Under the pieces are notes generated by a model, which was given only the letters and a program-made list of their open reading frames with translations, searched no databases and was not told the DNA's origin. Position numbers and translations under genes: made by a program. DNA of 64,000 bases from Brevibacillus antibioticus. Its GTDB lineage: Bacteria > Bacillota > Bacilli > Brevibacillales > Brevibacillaceae. Position 1 is the first letter of the stretch. Every line of letters begins with the position of its first letter. Positions 33,876 through 41,865 of the stretch are shown one piece after another. The stretch spans positions 3,312,501-3,376,500 of the forward strand of contig NZ_SZNK01000001.1 in assembly GCF_005217615.1 (NCBI RefSeq), read 5' to 3'.

Positions 33876-35012
33876 TCACTTTCGAGTTGGTCTTATTCTG
33901 GACGCAAAGTCAAAATAAAACCTGCGTCTGCCGCCGGAAAACACCACGAGCAGACCGTGAATGAGGAGTACAAGCGAAATCAGTACGAAGACCCCAAAGG
34001 AGAAAAGGAAAAGAAAGGGATAAAACGCCGACTCCGTTAAACTCCCTATTTGACTGATTGCACTCGAGGTGTACATGAAAAACCAAGTAAAATACAGCGC
34101 AAGAAATCGCTTGAATAAAGCAATTCCGGATGGCTTACCGGAATCTTCGTTCACCAGTCTGAACCGCAAAATCGCCGATCCAATCGTCTTTCCATTCCAT
34201 AAAATTGGAATGAAATAGAAGCAAAGCAGCATACCGAGCGAGGTACTGATCACCTCTGTCAGCCAGCCAATCGGAAGAAGAAAGTCAAACAAATCCGAGA
34301 AGAACTCAACTGCGATACTGTCGATCAACAACGCCAGCAATTGTGGTACAGGGAGGACGATACCACTCTCCATAACACTTTCTCTTTTCGCTTCTATGCT
34401 TTTATTGGACGGAAACAAAGCTAGTATGATCGGAGCAATGAGAAATCCAAATAATGCACCGCTGCTGTTGAGCATAAGATCATCGACGTCGAACAGTCGA
34501 TAGGGACAATTATAAATGCCATAAATCCCTGTTAATTGTGTGACCTCAAAGAAAAGCGACAACCCAAAACCAAGCCCCAAAGCCCGTTTCCAATATTCCC
34601 GCTTCTGGAAAAAGTACCGGAGATAAACGCCAAAGGGTAGCAGTAGCAAAAAATTAAATGCGGCTTGCAAGAAAGCTCGCTCTAATATGAGTTGAATATA
34701 GCTGGATGGGCGGGACCATACTATCGAAGTTTCCTTGAGTATATCACCGACAAAGGTAAAGGGAATCAACGAATAATAAACCGTATTCTCTGCTTGCATC
34801 GCGCAAGTATCCCTCGTGTCTGGCAAAGGAAGCAACACCAAAAACAAAGAGCAAAGCAAATAAAAAAGAAAGGAGGCGTTTAAAATGAATCTCCACCAGC
34901 TAAAAAACCCATCTTTTCTATACGTGTAAATGAGCCAGGGAACAAACAATAAATAAGAACCTAGCATAAAAACAAGAAAAGCATATTGAATGGGAAATAC
35001 GTACGATGACAT
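33876..35012 (-). CDS. VanZ-RDD fusion membrane protein
   Basis: A 378-residue integral membrane protein. Residues ~10-195 form a VanZ-like domain (FNFLLLLPFGVYLRY, GLSLFFEVTQLTGIYGI, FDVDDLMLNSSGALFGF). Residues ~220-370 form an RDD domain (LLALLIDSIAVEF with the first Arg-Asp-Asp positions altered, WNGKTIGSAILRFRLVNEDSG). VanZ proteins are linked to low-level teicoplanin resistance, and RDD proteins to ion transport or envelope functions. The fused function is unknown. It stands downstream of the yxdJK-like genes on the same strand, with a ~45-bp gap. Confidence 0.88.
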   Translation of the reverse strand: MSSYVFPIQYAFLVFMLGSYLLFVPWLIYTYRKDGFFSWWRFILNASFLFYLLCSLFLVLLPLPDTRDTCAMQAENTVYYSLIPFTFVGDILKETSIVWSRPSSYIQLILERAFLQAAFNFLLLLPFGVYLRYFFQKREYWKRALGLGFGLSLFFEVTQLTGIYGIYNCPYRLFDVDDLMLNSSGALFGFLIAPIILALFPSNKSIEAKRESVMESGIVLPVPQLLALLIDSIAVEFFSDLFDFLLPIGWLTEVISTSLGMLLCFYFIPILWNGKTIGSAILRFRLVNEDSGKPSGIALFKRFLALYFTWFFMYTSSAISQIGSLTESAFYPFLFLFSFGVFVLISLVLLIHGLLVVFSGGRRRFYFDFASRIRPTRK

Positions 35013-35057
35013 AAGAGTACTCCTTTTACCTGTTGAGTAGCTGAGTAGCAGCCTTTT

Positions 35058-36473
35058 TCATAGTTGGATTTCAATCTTTGTTCCTAGCCCCAATAAACTA
35101 TTCACCTTTATTTCTCCACCGTGCGCCACAATAATATCCCGCGCAATGGCCATACCCAGCCCGGAGCCTTTGTGCAGCTCTCCAGTATTCGTCCCCCGGT
35201 AGTAACGGTCAAAGATTCGATCGAGCTCCTGCTCTTTCATTCCTTTGCCGTTGTCCTCGATTCTGATCAGTGTGCGCTGACCTTTCTCTACACTTACTTT
35301 GATAAGGACGGAAGGGTCATTATGGACGATGGCATTGTAGATCAAATTGGTGATCGCTCTACGAATCAGAATTTCATCCATATCCACTTTGATCATTTCA
35401 TCGCTAAATTGGAATTCCATGTTCCTGTCTGCATATCTCGCATCGTTCAATGTATCAATGACGACATTACGTAAGAGGGTCACGATGTTCTTATTTGATT
35501 TGTGCAAGCGTAATTCTTTATTTTTTAGGCGGGCAGATAAATTCAAATCCTCAATGACGTCTTTCAAGTACAATGACTTTCGTTCAATAATCTCCGCAAA
35601 CTCTCTCATTTCCTCACACGAAAAGTCATACTCGGTGTCTTTCATCATTTCTGCGTAGCCTTGGATCGACGCTAATGGCGTTTTTAAATCGTGAGAGACA
35701 TTGCCGATCCACTCTTCTCTCATTGTATCTAATTTTTTTCTTTCATTTTCCGCCGCTCTTAGTTCATATGATAAATAATTGACATTATAGAAAACATCTT
35801 TATAGATGCCAATCGGTTCATAGTTGATGTGGTATTCCTTATTAGCGAGCTTTCTAATTCCCTCTATGAGTGACAGCAGTGGTTTCGTTAGTCTTTTGCT
35901 AAAAAAATATCCAACGATCAGCGCGATCAATCCGTCGACGGTCAGAACGAGAATGCTTCCTATGTTAAAAACTTGCACGACCTCCTGAATATCATAGGCC
36001 AATACGTATCTTTGCAAATTTCGATTTTGAAACCCGATAAAGTAACTATAATGGCTAGAACCTGTTTGCTTCTCACCAATAAACACCATCGTGTTCCTAT
36101 CAATTTCTTTGTATTTGTACATCTGGATAATGTCTATGGGCGTATATTTTTCTTTTATACCCACCGGCAATCGATAGCCAAAGATCTGTTTGCCATCTTC
36201 GTCTAGAATTTGTATCCATGCGTTATGCTGATCCAGCTCGGCTTTCCCTTTGTCTGTAAGCGTCGCCTGATGATTCGAAATGATAATTTGCTCATGGAAA
36301 CGACTAGTTATTGCTTCAGCAGAGTTTCCTTTCTCGCTTATTGCAGTTTCATCCCAACCCGTTTGTGTGGTGACCACGATCGACAAAACAAGAAGAACAA
36401 TATTGCTTAGTACAACCAAGATGACAATCAAAACAACAGACGCCAGAAATCTCCCAGTCACCCTCCAATTCAT
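35058..36473 (-). CDS. yxdK: Sensor histidine kinase (YxdK-like position)
   Basis: A 471-residue HAMP-containing membrane kinase. TM1 is at residues 11-36, an extracellular loop runs to about 170, and TM2 is at about 173-192. The phosphoacceptor helix is NVSHDLKTPLASIQGY with His261. The catalytic domain shows an N box (RAITNLIYNAIVHND), DNGKG and GSGLGMAI. The gene starts 3 bp after the response regulator gene. The symbol is by synteny with B. subtilis yxdJK-LM-yxeA. The large extracellular loop differs from the short loops of true BceS/YxdK intramembrane sensors, so the sensing mode may differ. Confidence 0.88.
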   Translation of the reverse strand: MNWRVTGRFLASVVLIVILVVLSNIVLLVLSIVVTTQTGWDETAISEKGNSAEAITSRFHEQIIISNHQATLTDKGKAELDQHNAWIQILDEDGKQIFGYRLPVGIKEKYTPIDIIQMYKYKEIDRNTMVFIGEKQTGSSHYSYFIGFQNRNLQRYVLAYDIQEVVQVFNIGSILVLTVDGLIALIVGYFFSKRLTKPLLSLIEGIRKLANKEYHINYEPIGIYKDVFYNVNYLSYELRAAENERKKLDTMREEWIGNVSHDLKTPLASIQGYAEMMKDTEYDFSCEEMREFAEIIERKSLYLKDVIEDLNLSARLKNKELRLHKSNKNIVTLLRNVVIDTLNDARYADRNMEFQFSDEMIKVDMDEILIRRAITNLIYNAIVHNDPSVLIKVSVEKGQRTLIRIEDNGKGMKEQELDRIFDRYYRGTNTGELHKGSGLGMAIARDIIVAHGGEIKVNSLLGLGTKIEIQL

Positions 36474-36476
36474 CCA

Positions 36477-37175
36477 CTATTCATCCTTTACCGCCAGCTT
36501 ATATCCCAAGCCCTTCACCGTTAACAGGTATGTTGGATTGGAAGGGTCATCCTCTATTTTCTCTCGTAATTTTCTGATGTGTACCATCACAGTATTGTCA
36601 AAACCAAAGAAATCTTCACCCCACACTTGGTAGTACAGCTTTTCTTTGCTGATAATTTGGTTAGGATGCTTGAGCAAATGGGTGAACAGCCCCAGCTCTT
36701 TCGGTTTCAATTCGATGATGGTTCCATGCTTTCGCAACTCGACCTTTTCTTCATCAAAGACAAATGGGCCGACCTTAATGACAGGATCCGCCTTTACTTG
36801 AACTTGCTGATATTCAGCTCTTCTTAACTGTGCTTTCACTCGATAGGCCACTTCTTTCGGACTAAATGGTTTGCCTATATAGTCGTCACCGCCGATGGCT
36901 AAGCCTACTAGTTTATCCACCTCTTCCGTTTTTGCGGATAGAAACAAGATCGGGACATGTGAGATGCTTCTGATCTTTTTGCATACGTCATAGCCTTCCC
37001 CGTCTGGAAGCATAATATCCAAAATCACAACATCTGGATGCTTGTCTTGAAACTGCCCGAATCCTTCGGCTGCCGTTGAAGCCGTGTATACATTCTCGAT
37101 GCCTTCCTTGATCAGAACCGTTTTCAACAATCTGACGATATCCTCTTCATCGTCCACAATCAGTACTTTGCTCAT
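36477..37175 (-). CDS. yxdJ: OmpR family response regulator (YxdJ-like)
   Basis: The receiver domain has LIVDDEEDI, the phosphoacceptor Asp in DVVILDIMLPDGEGYD, and lysine in GDDYIGKPFSP. The winged-helix domain ends TYLLTVKGLGYKLAV. ATG 37175 follows AGGGGGC, giving 232 residues. Partner of the adjacent kinase. Likely controls the ABC genes upstream, whose promoter region carries 11-bp-spaced AAACCTT repeats. Confidence 0.92.
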   Translation of the reverse strand: MSKVLIVDDEEDIVRLLKTVLIKEGIENVYTASTAAEGFGQFQDKHPDVVILDIMLPDGEGYDVCKKIRSISHVPILFLSAKTEEVDKLVGLAIGGDDYIGKPFSPKEVAYRVKAQLRRAEYQQVQVKADPVIKVGPFVFDEEKVELRKHGTIIELKPKELGLFTHLLKHPNQIISKEKLYYQVWGEDFFGFDNTVMVHIRKLREKIEDDPSNPTYLLTVKGLGYKLAVKDE

Positions 37176-37287
37176 GTAGAAGCCCCCTACCAAAGCTGGA
37201 ATTATTGCTTATCCTTTCCTTGAACAAACAAAGATACACCGAAACCATCCTTGAATGATTTCGGCATAATCTTCTACGTTCTTTAGC

Positions 37288-37659
37288 TTATTGCTGGATT
37301 GCCAATTTTTCTTTCGCTTTATCAGGCAGTTCGTCCACTTTCACTTCCTGATAGGAGGTAACTCTTTTTTCTTCTTTTACGAATACGCACAGATAGGCAT
37401 CTTTACGCAGCTCTTTCATCGCCATAAAGCTGAGTGTTTTTTCTTCGCCATTTGCGTTATAGGCTTGCAGCGTATAATCGTACGAGACAAACTTCTCCCC
37501 GCTATCCAGTGTAACTTCATTCTTTTTCCCTTCTTTATTAATCTGAACATAATACTCATCCGCACCCAATCTGTTAAAATTCACGTTTTGAAGCAAGAGT
37601 ACAGCTCCTATTATAAGAGCAAGTATGACTGATAAAACGATGATGGTTGTCTTTTTCAT
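37288..37659 (-). CDS. yxeA: YxeA family protein
   Basis: A 123-residue protein with an N-terminal signal or anchor (residues 4-24) and a YxeA domain (DEYYVQINKEGK, FVSYDYTLQAYNANGEEK, LRKDAYLCVFVKEEKRVTSYQEV). In B. subtilis yxeA lies with yxdJKLM, which responds to the peptide LL-37. Here it sits between the permease and the response regulator. Its role is unknown, but the association supports a peptide-stress function. Confidence 0.88.
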   Translation of the reverse strand: MKKTTIIVLSVILALIIGAVLLLQNVNFNRLGADEYYVQINKEGKKNEVTLDSGEKFVSYDYTLQAYNANGEEKTLSFMAMKELRKDAYLCVFVKEEKRVTSYQEVKVDELPDKAKEKLAIQQ

Positions 37660-37679
37660 AGATAGTCTCCTTTAAACGT

Positions 37680-39608
37680 TTACGATTTTGTTTTCGTTAC
37701 GATTTTGTAGTACGCATGAACGGTCAAGAAGTAGTAGGCAGCGTACATGCATGTATAGATCGCCATACAAATCACGACAGGAACGACTAAGTTCATTTGC
37801 AACATCCGCGATAAAGGCGTTAGAGCGACGGCACTATGCGCGATACCAGCCAGCAAGGGAAGCGCGAAGATGAACAAGACTTGTTTGGCAATGGTTTTTT
37901 TGATTTCTTTTTTTCTAACGCCAATTTTGTATAAAATCTCATATCGCCCTTTGTCTGCATGGGCTTCCGTTAGCTGTTTAAAGTAAATGATGCTACCAGT
38001 TGCAGCCAGGAAAACGAGTCCCAGAAATCCGCCCATAAAAATGAGCAAGCCAGAAGTTTCCAATCCTTGTGCATAGTCCTGATAGAAGCTCGCAAATCTT
38101 GCTTTTTCGGGCAAGATCGCTTGAATCTCTTTGGTTAATTGCTTGGCCTGATCTTCCTGTGAAATGGCATATGCTACCAAGCTCTCCTGATTCGCTTCTT
38201 GTTGCAAGCGGACGAACAGCTCATCGCTGACGACGATCGTCGAAAAGACTGTTTGCAGATTCAAGACGTTGTAATCCTTTCGATCCTTAATCGTTATAGT
38301 CTCTTCGCCGCCCTTCGCTTTTAAAGGGAGCCTTTTCCCGACATATTGAGGGGAAATACCCTCGAGGTAAAAGGGGTCTAATAAAATGGCTTCCTGGGCT
38401 TGTAAGGAAATCACATCATCTTTCCCTTGTAATTGGCTCAATTGGTTGAATTCCCGATTTGACATCACGGTATATGTCCGTTCATTACTTCCATCATCCA
38501 GTTCACCAGTATTTACATCCATCTGAATAACCGGAATGGTTCGATGATAAAGAACTTCATGATCGGGATGCTTCGATATCAAATCCTCCACCTGTTTGGT
38601 CAAATGTCTGTCCGTAGCGATAAACATCATGCTGTTCGGATTCACCTTTTCGACAGTGCTTCTATTGTTGTAATACAAGCTGTATGCCGTTCCAACAGAC
38701 GTGAGCGTCGTGGCGCTTAGTACAGCAATGATGGTTAACGTGCGGGCATTTCCTTTCATTCGGTACAGCAGCTGAGAAATCCCAATTACGTTAATGCCAT
38801 TCCAATAACTCTTCTTATGGTTTCTTAACCTTTTCAATAGCGTAACGCTGAAAACACCAAATAGGAGATACGTTCCGAGAATGACGGTTAATAAGATGAG
38901 GAGCGGCGTTGCCATTATCCCTACTTTTCTCCATATCGCTGACTCAAAGATGTTTTGCAGCGTAAGCCAATAACCGAAGCCAATCAACGTAACCGATAAG
39001 ATAGCAGTGATCCAAGATGTTTTTGGTTCTTTTTCGCTTTCTTGATCCGCGCGAAAGAGTTCGATTAATTTGAACCGATAAATTAACCGATAGCCTTGGA
39101 GCGAATTGATGAACGTAATGATTAAGAAGACGGTGATCGTGTTTATAATTGCCTCGGATGAAACAGAGAAACTAGCGATGGCATCATAACCCATGACCTT
39201 CATTAATACCGCAACAAAAAACTTGGACAACACTGAACCAAGAGCAATTCCAATCAGGAGCGCGATGATTCCCATTATGAAGTTCTCGTAAAAAAGCATG
39301 CGGCCGATCTGCTTTTTGCGTACGCCGAGCAAGGAGTAAAGCCCGACCTCCTTTTTTCGTTTACGTGTGAAGAATGCGTTGGAATACCAGATAAAGATGG
39401 CCACGAAGATCATTAACACGACCGACGCTCCGCTAAATACAGAACTGATTTTATTCGACCCTTCGGTGGCCAGCTGAATCGTATCGTCATACTTTAAGGA
39501 AACGAACGTGAAGTAAATCACAATACTAAAAATCATCGAAGCAAAATAGATAAAATAGTTGGTGAAATTTTTTCGGATATTTTTTCTGGCAATGCTAAAG
39601 AGCGTCAT
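37680..39608 (-). CDS. yxdM: BceB/YxdM-type ABC transporter permease
   Basis: A ~642-residue FtsX-family permease with ten hydrophobic segments and a large extracellular loop between TM7 and TM8 (about residues 310-505), the hallmark of BceAB-type antimicrobial-peptide transporters. The start is ATG 39608 (TLFSIARKNIRKNFTNYFIYF), which overlaps the end of the ATPase gene by 14 nt and has GGGTGGG close upstream. The frame extends 49 codons further but only through ATPase-overlapping sequence. Works with YxdL to sense or remove cationic peptides. Confidence 0.92.
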   Translation of the reverse strand: MTLFSIARKNIRKNFTNYFIYFASMIFSIVIYFTFVSLKYDDTIQLATEGSNKISSVFSGASVVLMIFVAIFIWYSNAFFTRKRKKEVGLYSLLGVRKKQIGRMLFYENFIMGIIALLIGIALGSVLSKFFVAVLMKVMGYDAIASFSVSSEAIINTITVFLIITFINSLQGYRLIYRFKLIELFRADQESEKEPKTSWITAILSVTLIGFGYWLTLQNIFESAIWRKVGIMATPLLILLTVILGTYLLFGVFSVTLLKRLRNHKKSYWNGINVIGISQLLYRMKGNARTLTIIAVLSATTLTSVGTAYSLYYNNRSTVEKVNPNSMMFIATDRHLTKQVEDLISKHPDHEVLYHRTIPVIQMDVNTGELDDGSNERTYTVMSNREFNQLSQLQGKDDVISLQAQEAILLDPFYLEGISPQYVGKRLPLKAKGGEETITIKDRKDYNVLNLQTVFSTIVVSDELFVRLQQEANQESLVAYAISQEDQAKQLTKEIQAILPEKARFASFYQDYAQGLETSGLLIFMGGFLGLVFLAATGSIIYFKQLTEAHADKGRYEILYKIGVRKKEIKKTIAKQVLFIFALPLLAGIAHSAVALTPLSRMLQMNLVVPVVICMAIYTCMYAAYYFLTVHAYYKIVTKTKS

Positions 39609-40362
39609 GATACCCACCCCCAAGCGAAGCAAGAATCTCCAGTATCTTTTGGAAAAACTCCTTCCGGGACTGCTTTTCTTTGTGGAGCTCGGTAAAGAGC
39701 TGACCATCCTTGATGAAAATAACCCGTTTGCAGTAACTCGCTGCATGCGCATCATGCGTGACCATCAGAATCGTAGATTGATTGGTTTCATTGAGTCCGC
39801 TTAAGCTTTCTAGCAAGCTTGCTGCCGATTTGGAATCAAGCGCACCTGTGGGCTCGTCCGCCAAAATGAGGCTTGGATTTGCCACGATGGCCCGCGAAGC
39901 CGCTGTCCGTTGTTTTTGACCCCCTGAAATATGGTAAGGGTATTTGTCTAAGATTTCCCGAATGCCGAACGTGTCCGCTATCTCGTTGACTCGCTTCTCG
40001 ATTTCAGCGGCTGGCACCTTCGACAAGGCCAGCGGCAGCAAAATATTTTCTTTGACAGTCAACGTATCGAGAAGATTATAGTCTTGAAAAATAAAGCCCA
40101 GCTTATTCCGGCGAAAGTCTGATAATTGCTCTTCGTTCATGTAGACGATATTTTGATCAGCAATAACGACCTCACCCGAAGAGGGCATATCGATGGTCGA
40201 AAAAATATTGAGCAAGGTTGATTTGCCGGCTCCGGATGGGCCCATGATTCCAACAAATTCACCCTCTTGTATTTTCAAGTTAATATCTTGCAGGGCGGTA
40301 TACACATTTCCTTTTGTGCCAAATGTTTTTTGCACGCGGATTGCTTCCAGAATGGTTTTCAT
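39595..40362 (-). CDS. yxdL: BceA/YxdL-type ABC transporter ATP-binding protein
   Basis: A 255-residue ATPase with Walker A GPSGAGKST, Q-loop FIFQDYNLLD, signature ISGGQKQR, Walker B LILADEPTGALDSK and H-loop MVTHD. It is the first gene of the ABC/two-component operon, starting at ATG 40362 after AAGGA. The long alpha-helical extension and the pairing with a large-loop permease mark a peptide-antibiotic detoxification module. Confidence 0.94.
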   Translation of the reverse strand: MKTILEAIRVQKTFGTKGNVYTALQDINLKIQEGEFVGIMGPSGAGKSTLLNIFSTIDMPSSGEVVIADQNIVYMNEEQLSDFRRNKLGFIFQDYNLLDTLTVKENILLPLALSKVPAAEIEKRVNEIADTFGIREILDKYPYHISGGQKQRTAASRAIVANPSLILADEPTGALDSKSAASLLESLSGLNETNQSTILMVTHDAHAASYCKRVIFIKDGQLFTELHKEKQSRKEFFQKILEILASLGGGYHDAL

Positions 40363-40437
40363 ATCGCTATCCTTTCAAATGCAACTCATTTTTCGTACTG
40401 CATTTATCATAGCGAACGAACCTTAGAGCATTTTTAT

Positions 40438-40458
40438 TTAAACCTTATATAAACCTTA
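40438..40458 (-). promoter_or_regulatory. Candidate response-regulator binding repeats upstream of yxdL
   Basis: Two direct repeats AAACCTT (40440-40446 and 40451-40457) are spaced exactly 11 bp start to start. This is one helical turn, the pattern of tandem OmpR/PhoB-family half-sites. They lie 78-95 bp upstream of the start codon. Confidence 0.5.
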
Positions 40459-40566
40459 AAAATAGCATCCAAAAAGGAAAAAAGCTGGATTCGAACGAAA
40501 TCTAAGGAATTTGCATGATGTATCCCTGAAGAGGAGCATGACCATGACGAAAGAAGAGGTAAACGG

Positions 40567-40712
40567 ACTTTTCAACTCGGATGAAATGTCTGTATACAAA
40601 AGTTGAGATTTGACACTTCAGCGAAAGACTTCCTCTACGCATAAGCGATGAACTTCCTCTAGCTGGTTATGTACATAATCAGAGTCTTCCGCAGCAACCA
40701 CTTCTATATCAT
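40567..40712 (-). pseudogene. Decayed partial copy of the DUF4253 gene
   Basis: The stretch matches 33508-33758 of the intact DUF4253 gene with scattered substitutions and an internal deletion of about 100 bp (sequence jumps at about 40684). It carries stop codons and has no start. It lies between two strong intergenic hairpins. Confidence 0.8.
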
Positions 40713-40775
40713 AGGATTCCCCATCTACTTCACTTCAATTTTCAGATAGATTGGAAATGAACAAAAAGCAAACAA

Positions 40776-40822
40776 AAAAAATGCAGCCCGCCTCCTAAAG
40801 GAGTTGGACTGCATTTTTTATC
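40776..40822. terminator. Strong bidirectional terminator
   Basis: AAAATGCAG-CC and GG-CTGCATTTT arms enclose CTCC/GGAG, with A- and T-runs on both sides. Confidence 0.8.
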
Positions 40823-40922
40823 AAAGCTACATTTTAGAAACGAATCGTTACAGTAGACTCTAGTTTCAACCAAAACACTACTATATGCATTGCACTCATT
40901 AAGGCCCTTTTACTAACAATTA

Positions 40923-41467
40923 TTATAGATGTGATGGATCAAGATGTACTGAAGTATGACCGTTCACATTTATATATCTTTCTTGCATCCCTAACAGTCT
41001 ACCCCCATATTTAGGATGACCATCATATGCACCAACCCAAACCCTATACTCGCCCGTTGGCGCAGATTTAAGACTATAATAATCAGTACCTTTGCCCAAT
41101 ACAATCTCTGGTATAATGTGGTTATTAGATTTCAATTCTCTCATGGACACCTGATAATACGTGGCTGCTGGGTGTTGGTTCCATGAAATGTACACATTAT
41201 ACGACTGTTGCTGAACGCTCACAACCGTTGGTTCTTTAGCAGTTGGGATACGATCTCCCCTGAGAAGCAAATCCAGCACCAGTTCCCAGTGATAACACCA
41301 TATTCCGATACGACGTTGCCTGAAACGATCCAAGCCCCGTCAGGCATTTTCTCTACATATATGTTCACGAGCGTTTTGGTAAAGGCTAAATAACTCGCAT
41401 AGCTTGCAAACAAGACTGACAGTACAAAAAGGACGATAAATAGCGATTGCTTCTTACATAATTGCAT
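40923..41467 (-). pseudogene. Exported fibronectin type III-like protein, frameshifted
   Basis: The N-terminal part starts at ATG 41467 with an anchor/signal (SLFIVLFVLSVLFASYASYLAF) and runs out of frame at about 41270-41220. In another frame an FnIII-like module follows (PTVVSVQQQSYNVYISWNQ, TYYQVSMREL, GEYRVWVGAYDGH) and ends at 40923. The two frames overlap for about 115 bp around GNWCW/LDLLLRGDR, suggesting one or two indels. Read together they would make a ~180-residue wall or secreted protein. A sequencing error is an alternative. Confidence 0.55.
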
Positions 41468-41567
41468 ATCGGCTGGATCTCCCTCACCACAATCTCTTTG
41501 AATGGATGTAGATTATCATAAGATATACCATATATTACCATTTTTACCAACCTTGTCCCAAGCAGCT

Positions 41568-41666
41568 ACAAATGCCTGTCGTTTACGTGAAATCACTGCG
41601 CCATGCACAAGACAGGATTGCTGCTGATTTGCGGGAAATACGGGCATACTTGCGCGAACATGGGTA
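41568..41666 (+). pseudogene. Possible C-terminal gene fragment (unrecognised)
   Basis: A 32-codon open stretch, MPVVYVKSLRHAQDRIAADL and a further charged helix, lacks a ribosome binding site and looks like the end of a larger protein. No family is recognised. The remaining sequence between 41468 and 41865 shows nothing else but a hairpin at 41796-41826. Confidence 0.3.
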
Positions 41667-41795
41667 GGCCGCTATTGGCCAATGGATATCCAGCTTATCG
41701 GAATGGATTTACAGATAGACATTGTGCAGTTATGGATCAGAAGCTACTGATAAGCTCCGTGCACTCTCCTGCCAATCATGAACAAAGGAATGATT

Positions 41796-41826
41796 AAGCT
41801 CGGAATCGAGTAGCGATACCGAGCTT
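41796..41826. terminator. Weak hairpin downstream of the YcdB-SLH gene
   Basis: AAGCTCGG and CCGAGCTT form an 8-bp stem with only a short T-rich tail, so termination is uncertain. Confidence 0.45.
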
Positions 41827-41865
41827 TCTTCCAAAATACTCTACGAATTTTTTCTTACTCTTTCT

